The notes under the pieces are model-generated. The model made no database searches and had not been told where the DNA came from. It saw nothing but the letters and a program-made list of their open reading frames with translations. Below are positions 37,494-37,651 of a DNA stretch of 37,651 nt, one piece after another. Both the position numbers and the translations under genes were made by a program. Numbering within the stretch: position 1 is the first letter of the stretch; every line of letters starts with the position of its first letter. Origin of the DNA: Candidatus Uhrbacteria bacterium (GTDB lineage Bacteria; Patescibacteriota; Patescibacteriia; 2-12-FULL-60-25); contig JACQMO010000009.1 in assembly GCA_016203535.1 (NCBI GenBank), positions 1-37,651 of the forward strand, in the 5' to 3' direction.

Positions 37494-37651
37494 TTACAGT
37501 TCATACCTCCCGACGATGCCGGTCGGCCGGAGCCGCATGACCGCGAGGATGGCGATGCCGATAAGCGCCTGCTGGACATGGCCCGTGAGCGCGATCGGGA
37601 CATCCAGGAACCGCAGGGATTCCGGCAGGATGGTGAGGAACGCCGCGCCGA
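37494..37651 (-). CDS. livM: Branched-chain amino acid ABC transporter permease, C-terminal end (partial)
   Basis: The last 51 codons before TAA (37496-37494) read GAAFLTILPESLRFL, then ALTGHVQQALIGIAILAVM and end RPTGIVGRYEL. This is the carboxyl end of LivM-type permeases: a final membrane helix followed by the RPxGLxG motif. The remainder is past the window edge. It leads into livG after 3 nt, so livM-livG-livF is an operon. Confidence 0.85.
   Translation of the reverse strand, partial: GAAFLTILPESLRFLDVPIALTGHVQQALIGIAILAVMRLRPTGIVGRYEL

Noticed and set aside
1-37651. CRISPR array, rRNA genes, prophage or transposase genes
   Set aside because: No repeat-spacer pattern, no rRNA signature and no transposase or phage structural motif was seen on either strand.

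Overview
The window looks like a GC-rich genome fragment from a Candidatus Patescibacteria (CPR) bacterium, probably the Parcubacteria side; an Uhrbacteria-like assignment is only a guess. Support comes from compact housekeeping operons with 4-bp ATGA overlaps, genes with almost no Shine-Dalgarno sites and -10 hexamers placed 6-10 nt before the ATG, a threonyl-tRNA synthetase without TGS domain, and a group I intron in a tRNA gene.

Layout. 1-3315: end of pheS, a membrane-anchored HIT protein, pheT and a small membrane protein, closed by a terminator. 3394-6924: dnaE. 6925-7162: a dispersed 87-bp hairpin element. 7163-11185: small hypothetical, a large protein with two GGDEF-like domains, a single-pass membrane protein. 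11280-13052: thrS, followed by a second copy of the hairpin element and a 55-nt structured motif. 13254-16856 (minus): coiled-coil protein, then the cluster smpB-ssrA(tmRNA)-infC-rpmI-rplT. 16927-21287 (plus): AI-2E-type permease, two membrane proteins, a catalytically dead HtrA-like protein with PDZ domain, a Wzz-like protein.

21288-25445 differs: three secreted or surface genes (collagen-like plus beta-barrel, MopE-like lipoprotein, proline-rich plus coiled coil plus beta-barrel) have strong SD sites, and the first and third have TTGACA promoters; all look like proteins of Gram-negative, Myxococcota-like bacteria. Two copies of the structured motif lie before and inside this island. 25499-32355 (plus): holB-like, a beta-propeller lipoprotein, frr, glyS, M16 peptidase, tpiA, TPR protein. 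32382-33666: tRNA-Thr(TGT), rpmG, a frameshifted HTH/LAGLIDADG-like gene, tRNA-Thr(GGT) split by a 190-nt group I intron, tRNA-Tyr. 33696-37651 (minus): sensor histidine kinase and livF, livG and the end of livM.

Most notable: (1) smpB overlaps the 5' end of tmRNA by 18 nt, so RNase P maturation of tmRNA would remove the smpB stop codon and create a non-stop smpB mRNA; (2) a covarying two-stem motif with a fixed asymmetric internal loop (GTGA opposite GCAGGNY) occurs three times, with a fourth partial inverted copy; (3) period-7 short tandem repeats recur inside core genes and in leaders, the same CGCTCAC unit appearing in pheT and livG; (4) a group I intron in tRNA-Thr sits 22 bp from a decaying homing-endonuclease-like gene. 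All statements come from reading the sequence; no database search was run.
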